From an uncultured Dialister sp. (GTDB lineage: Bacteria > Bacillota > Negativicutes > Veillonellales > Dialisteraceae), in assembly GCA_900547785.1 (NCBI GenBank), contig URIB01000014.1, forward strand, positions 1 through 30,932: DNA of 30,932 bases, read 5' to 3'. Below are positions 27,899 through 30,932 of this stretch, in pieces. The notes below the pieces were generated by a model, which had not been told where the DNA came from, made no database searches, and was given only the letters and a program-made list of their open reading frames with translations. Both the position numbers and the translations under genes were made by a program. The first letter of the stretch is position 1, and each line of letters begins with the position of its first letter.

Positions 27899-28789
27899 AT
27901 GAAAAAGATATATTTCACCTATATGGTGCGATGCAAAGATCATTCTTTGTATACGGGATTTACAAAAGGCAGCGTGGAAAAACGGGTGGATACCCATAAT
28001 GCGGGAAAAGGGGCGAAGTATACAAAAGCCAGACGACCTGTCACGCTCGTGTGGTATAAAGAATGGGACAACGAGCATGACGCCCGCTCTATGGAAGCCC
28101 GGCTGAAAAGAAAAACAAAAAAAAGAGAAAGAAGCCTTGGTGACCTCTTTCGGAAAGGAAACGGAATGAACGAATCCGTCAGAAAAACGAAATATTTGAC
28201 AGAAGCGGCCGCCGCGACAGCAATAGCGTCCATTCTGGTTTTATTAAAATTACTGGCTCCTTTTTTGGTGTTTGTGACCATGATTGCCGCGGCGATTCCG
28301 ATTGCCGTTATCTGTGATTTTCACGGCATGAAGTGGGGAGCAGGTACATCGGCGGCGGTGGTGGCAGTTGTCACCATGACAGGCGGACCGGAAATAGGAC
28401 TCACCACCGCTTTTTACGCAGGCGCTCTCGGCATGGCAATGGGATACGGGTTCAGACATAAATTATCCTATCAAAAAACAATTTGTCTCACCGCTCTTGC
28501 CTATATCGTGGAAATGACGTATAAAATTATATTTTCCATTTACGTTCTCGGTATCGCCGATGCACTTTCGGGAGCGATAGAGCGTTTCACCGCCTTTATC
28601 GGCTGGATATGGAAACCTTTGGCAACGGTTTTCGGTTATGATCCTGATCCGGGGAAAGCGACTCTTACCACATCGGGCATGGTCATGGTGGGTCTGGTTT
28701 TCGTGCTCAATGCCTTTTGCTATGCCTATCTGAATGTAGAGCTCGGCAGGGATATACTGAAACGACTGAAAAACGGAATGAGAGGATAA
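27899..28789 (+). CDS. GIY-YIG (UPF0213) domain fused in frame to a DUF2232-like membrane protein
   Basis: 296 residues in one open frame. Residues 1-85 are a GIY-YIG endonuclease domain of the small UPF0213 kind (YFTYMVRCKDHSLYTGFTKG, then THNAGKGAKYTKARRPV and MEARLKRKTKKRE). Residues 90-296 form a membrane protein with about five hydrophobic segments (TEAAAATAIASILVLLKLLA, APFLVFVTMIAAAIPIAVI, TAFYAGALGMAMGYGF, ALAYIVEMTYKIIFSIYVLG, VMVGLVFVLNAFCYAYLNV), reminiscent of the DUF2232/YybS group. Met90 at 28166 has AAGGAAA upstream, so the membrane part may also be translated alone. Usually these are separate proteins; the fusion may be a lost stop codon. Its last codons form the left copy of an 18-bp direct repeat. 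Confidence 0.75.
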   Translation: MKKIYFTYMVRCKDHSLYTGFTKGSVEKRVDTHNAGKGAKYTKARRPVTLVWYKEWDNEHDARSMEARLKRKTKKRERSLGDLFRKGNGMNESVRKTKYLTEAAAATAIASILVLLKLLAPFLVFVTMIAAAIPIAVICDFHGMKWGAGTSAAVVAVVTMTGGPEIGLTTAFYAGALGMAMGYGFRHKLSYQKTICLTALAYIVEMTYKIIFSIYVLGIADALSGAIERFTAFIGWIWKPLATVFGYDPDPGKATLTTSGMVMVGLVFVLNAFCYAYLNVELGRDILKRLKNGMRG

Positions 28790-28792
28790 AAT
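28775..28792 (+). repeat. 18-bp direct repeat, left copy
   Basis: GGAATGAGAGGATAAAAT. It contains the last codons and stop of the GIY-YIG/membrane gene and matches 30578-30595 exactly. Confidence 0.85.
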
Positions 28793-28813
28793 AGTCGGAG
28801 GGGATCAAACAAT

Positions 28814-30439
28814 ATGGATAAAATTTTTTTGAATCGGGAGTTTGAAAAATTTTGGCAAAAAATTGAGAACAATGAAAACTTTGCTTTATTAAGATATGGT
28901 GACGGTGAGCGTGCCATTATGTGCGGCGAGCATGTGAAGGTGCAAGAGGGATGGGAATCTCCGGCATACTTGTCAAAATTGGGGGGGGTGCTGCTGAAGA
29001 CGCTGACAATTGATACAGATAATTTTTATTATGGGATATCTTGCCCCTGCTGTGACAGAAAAGCATATTATTGGTATATGACAAGGATTCAAAGCAGAAA
29101 TATTACATTTGCCAATTTGTGGGTGAATGGTAATTATCTCAAGTTTTACAGTCGTTTTAAGGAACTCAAGAGAGAGGCCGTACTGATAGCGAATTATCGG
29201 GCAAAAAATTGCCGTATCGGGAATTTAAAAATAGTAAAACATTATGAAGTGGGGGACGACTGTATTTCTTTTTGGGAAGAAAAAGGGACTCAGTTACTGG
29301 AAAATATAAAAAATGAATTTGGAAATAAAAACAATTTATTATATGTAGTTGCCGCCGGTCCGATGTCAGAGCCGATTATTGCAGAATTATATAAAAATAA
29401 TCCTGATAACTGCTATATAGACTTCGGTTCAAGCATTGATACGTTTATCCATGGAAAGATAACAAGACCCTACATGAAGGGGAAAAGTAAATATGCTCAT
29501 TTGAATTGCTGGATGTATAATCCTGTGAAAGCAAATTTTGATGTAAGCGTAGTATTGAATTTATATAAAAGACCGAAAAATCTTCCGTTACAGGTAAAAT
29601 CTATTGAGTCTCAAAGTTTGAAACCGAAAGAAATTATTTTATATCAGGACGGAACGGGAGATGCGATCAAAATACCGACAGAAATTGAAAGCAAACTGGA
29701 TTTTATAAAAATAGGAAAAGAAAATAAAGGAGTATGGGAGCGTTTCAAATTTGCAGAAACCTATGCAAAGTCGGAATATGTTTGTGTTTTTGATGATGAT
29801 ACTATTCCCGGGGAACGGTGGCTGGAGAATTGTCATGCGGAAATGATGGAGAGGGAAGGACTCTATGGAGCAGTAGGTGTGATCAGCAAAAATAAAAGAT
29901 ATAATGATGCGATGGCATTTAAAGTAGGGTGGATAAAAGATACCCCGGAAACCACACGAGTTGATTTTGTGGGTCATAGCTGGTTTTGTAAAAAGAAATG
30001 GCTCAAGTATTTATTTGAGGGAACAGAAGAGTTACAAAAAAGTAAAACATGCGGAGAAGATATGACGTTTTCCTATAAATTACAGGAACATAATATCAAT
30101 ACTTATGTGCCGCCGCAGCCATCCTCAAATAAGGAATTGAATGGATCATTATTGGGGATTTCGCTTGGGACAGATGAAAATGCTTTGTCACGTAATAACG
30201 GATGGGCGCCTATGAGTGAAATGTTTGAGGTATTAGTTGGTAAATACAATTTTAAGACTCTGCAGGAGTTAGATCATAACTTGTATCATTCTATTGTTTA
30301 TAAAAACAAAAACCGATTGTTCTACATTGAAAAATTTGAAAAAAGAAAAGTGATTTATTTGTTCGGATTTCAGTTTTCGGCAAAACGGAGAGGAAAATTA
30401 AAAGATGTGATCAGGCGATGGTTTACTCACCGCGATTGA
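28814..30439 (+). CDS. Two-domain glycosyltransferase, GT-D (DUF1792) plus GT-A
   Basis: 541 residues. The N-terminal part (about 1-235) fits the GT-D fold: LLRYGDGERAIM with Asp30 and Glu32 as the D-x-E metal motif, and later VVAAGPMSEPIIAEL and CYIDFGSSIDTF. The C-terminal part (about 245-480) is a GT-A, family 2-like transferase: VSVVLNLYKRPKNLPLQVKS, LYQDG and VFDDDTIPGERW (Asp327-329). Streptococcal dGT1 has a comparable double layout and adds two successive sugars to an adhesin; a similar two-step role here is inference. The last 60 residues are basic. The gene is clearly more AT-rich than its left neighbours and is bracketed by the 18-bp repeat. Start ATG has GGAGGGGA about ten bases upstream. 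Confidence 0.8.
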   Translation: MDKIFLNREFEKFWQKIENNENFALLRYGDGERAIMCGEHVKVQEGWESPAYLSKLGGVLLKTLTIDTDNFYYGISCPCCDRKAYYWYMTRIQSRNITFANLWVNGNYLKFYSRFKELKREAVLIANYRAKNCRIGNLKIVKHYEVGDDCISFWEEKGTQLLENIKNEFGNKNNLLYVVAAGPMSEPIIAELYKNNPDNCYIDFGSSIDTFIHGKITRPYMKGKSKYAHLNCWMYNPVKANFDVSVVLNLYKRPKNLPLQVKSIESQSLKPKEIILYQDGTGDAIKIPTEIESKLDFIKIGKENKGVWERFKFAETYAKSEYVCVFDDDTIPGERWLENCHAEMMEREGLYGAVGVISKNKRYNDAMAFKVGWIKDTPETTRVDFVGHSWFCKKKWLKYLFEGTEELQKSKTCGEDMTFSYKLQEHNINTYVPPQPSSNKELNGSLLGISLGTDENALSRNNGWAPMSEMFEVLVGKYNFKTLQELDHNLYHSIVYKNKNRLFYIEKFEKRKVIYLFGFQFSAKRRGKLKDVIRRWFTHRD

Positions 30440-30577
30440 TAATATGACGAAAAAGGGAAAATGATTGACTGATCACATTTAAACAGGTCAATAAGAAAAA
30501 GTTTTTGACTGTTATAAAGAGCATGATTGGGTAAATATATTAAGATATAAATAAACAGTTTGGTATCTTTTATAAGT
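30440..30577 (+). other. AT-rich spacer after the two-domain glycosyltransferase
   Basis: About 140 bases, very AT-rich, with no gene and no clear terminator. It belongs to the segment bracketed by the 18-bp repeats. Confidence 0.5.
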
Positions 30578-30595
30578 GGAATGAGAGGATAAAAT
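30578..30595 (+). repeat. 18-bp direct repeat, right copy
   Basis: GGAATGAGAGGATAAAAT, identical to 28775-28792. Here it is non-coding, and its AGAGGA serves as the ribosome binding site of the next gene. Confidence 0.85.
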
Positions 30596-30598
30596 TAC

Positions 30599-30932
30599 AT
30601 GGTCAATCACCCTTTAGTATCAGTGATGATTCCCGTCTATAAGGTTGAAAAATTTATCTGCCGGTGTATAGACAGTGTGCTCGGGCAAACTTACAAAAAT
30701 CTGGAAATCATTCTTGTCAATGACGGCTCGCCCGATCGGTGCGGGGAAATTTGTGATGATTATGCAAAAAAAGATAAAAGAATCCGGGTTATTCATCAGA
30801 AAAATCAAGGGGTGAGCGCAGCCAGGAATGCGGGACTGGAAATAGCGGCCGGCCAATGGCTGTATTTTTTAGATTCCGATGATTATATTTCTGCCTCTGC
30901 CATAGGAAAAATAGTCAGTGCGGCAGAGAAGG
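30599..30932 (+). CDS. Family 2 glycosyltransferase (3' truncated by the window)
   Basis: The first 111 residues are visible and the frame is open to the right edge. VSVMIPVYKVEKFICRCIDS, LVNDGSPDRCG (Asp42), NQGVSAARNAGLE and FLDSDDY (DSDD at 92-95, the D-x-D metal motif) are the standard GT2 N-terminal signatures. It would transfer a sugar from a nucleotide donor to a surface glycan. The ATG at 30599 follows AGAGGA in the right-hand 18-bp repeat. With the preceding gene it marks the start of a surface-polysaccharide or glycoprotein locus continuing past the window. Sugar and acceptor unknown. Confidence 0.93.
   Translation, partial: MVNHPLVSVMIPVYKVEKFICRCIDSVLGQTYKNLEIILVNDGSPDRCGEICDDYAKKDKRIRVIHQKNQGVSAARNAGLEIAAGQWLYFLDSDDYISASAIGKIVSAAEK

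Overview
The window reads as chromosome from a diderm (outer-membrane) Firmicute of the Negativicutes/Veillonellaceae type; Dialister is my best genus guess, from memory of the family and not from a search. The reasons are lipid A genes (lpxC, fabZ, lpxA), a YadA-type trimeric autotransporter end with a coiled-coil tail after the barrel, and a phosphoethanolamine-transferase-like protein, combined with Firmicute features: AGGAGG ribosome binding sites, a CIRCE/HrcA promoter, extended -10 promoters and the DUF1934-argS-pyrG order.

Layout. 1-900: end of an adhesin gene, then about 650 bases without a gene, filled with palindromic dispersed repeats. 900-3300 (minus): lpxC-fabZ-lpxA, with a well-formed promoter and a TTG start for lpxC. 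3400-6340 (plus): larE-larB-larC, the nickel-pincer cofactor pathway, translationally coupled and without larA in the window. 6380-8900: a divergent zinc/manganese ABC importer (znuB, znuC minus; znuA plus) around a control region rich in palindromes. 9040-9575: a small heat shock protein under a perfect CIRCE element. 9727-10804: bioB with a possible BirA operator. 10900-15240: a YbjN-like protein (minus), a divergent ADP-ribosylglycohydrolase homologue and RecQ with two HRDC domains. 15300-18000: a TetR regulator with its own operator, and a CNNM/CBS/CorC membrane protein followed by an acidic protein with a poly-lysine tail. 18250-21973: DUF1934-argS-pyrG. 22100-22574 (minus): a BCP/PrxQ peroxiredoxin.

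22575-23915 is a 1.3-kb gap without a gene. It carries a dense DnaA-box cluster (four sites matching TTATNCACA plus near matches), AT-rich palindromic DNA, a second copy of the 0.3-kb dispersed repeat and an orphan terminator. It looks like a replication origin or a large DnaA-binding locus, although no replication gene lies beside it.

23900-30932 (plus): a DUF2156 protein, an Eis-like acetyltransferase, a phosphoethanolamine-transferase-like protein, a GIY-YIG/membrane-protein fusion, an AT-rich two-domain glycosyltransferase (GT-D plus GT-A) and the start of a GT2 glycosyltransferase. The two-domain glycosyltransferase gene is bracketed by an exact 18-bp direct repeat that contains the end of the gene before it. 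This suggests a recent cassette-like insertion into a surface-glycan locus.

The strongest leads are the DnaA-box region, the glycosyltransferase cassette, the composite inverted repeats, the ADP-ribosylglycohydrolase homologue that has lost its metal-ligand motifs, and the three-cysteine LarE. I found no CRISPR array, tRNA, rRNA or intact insertion sequence.
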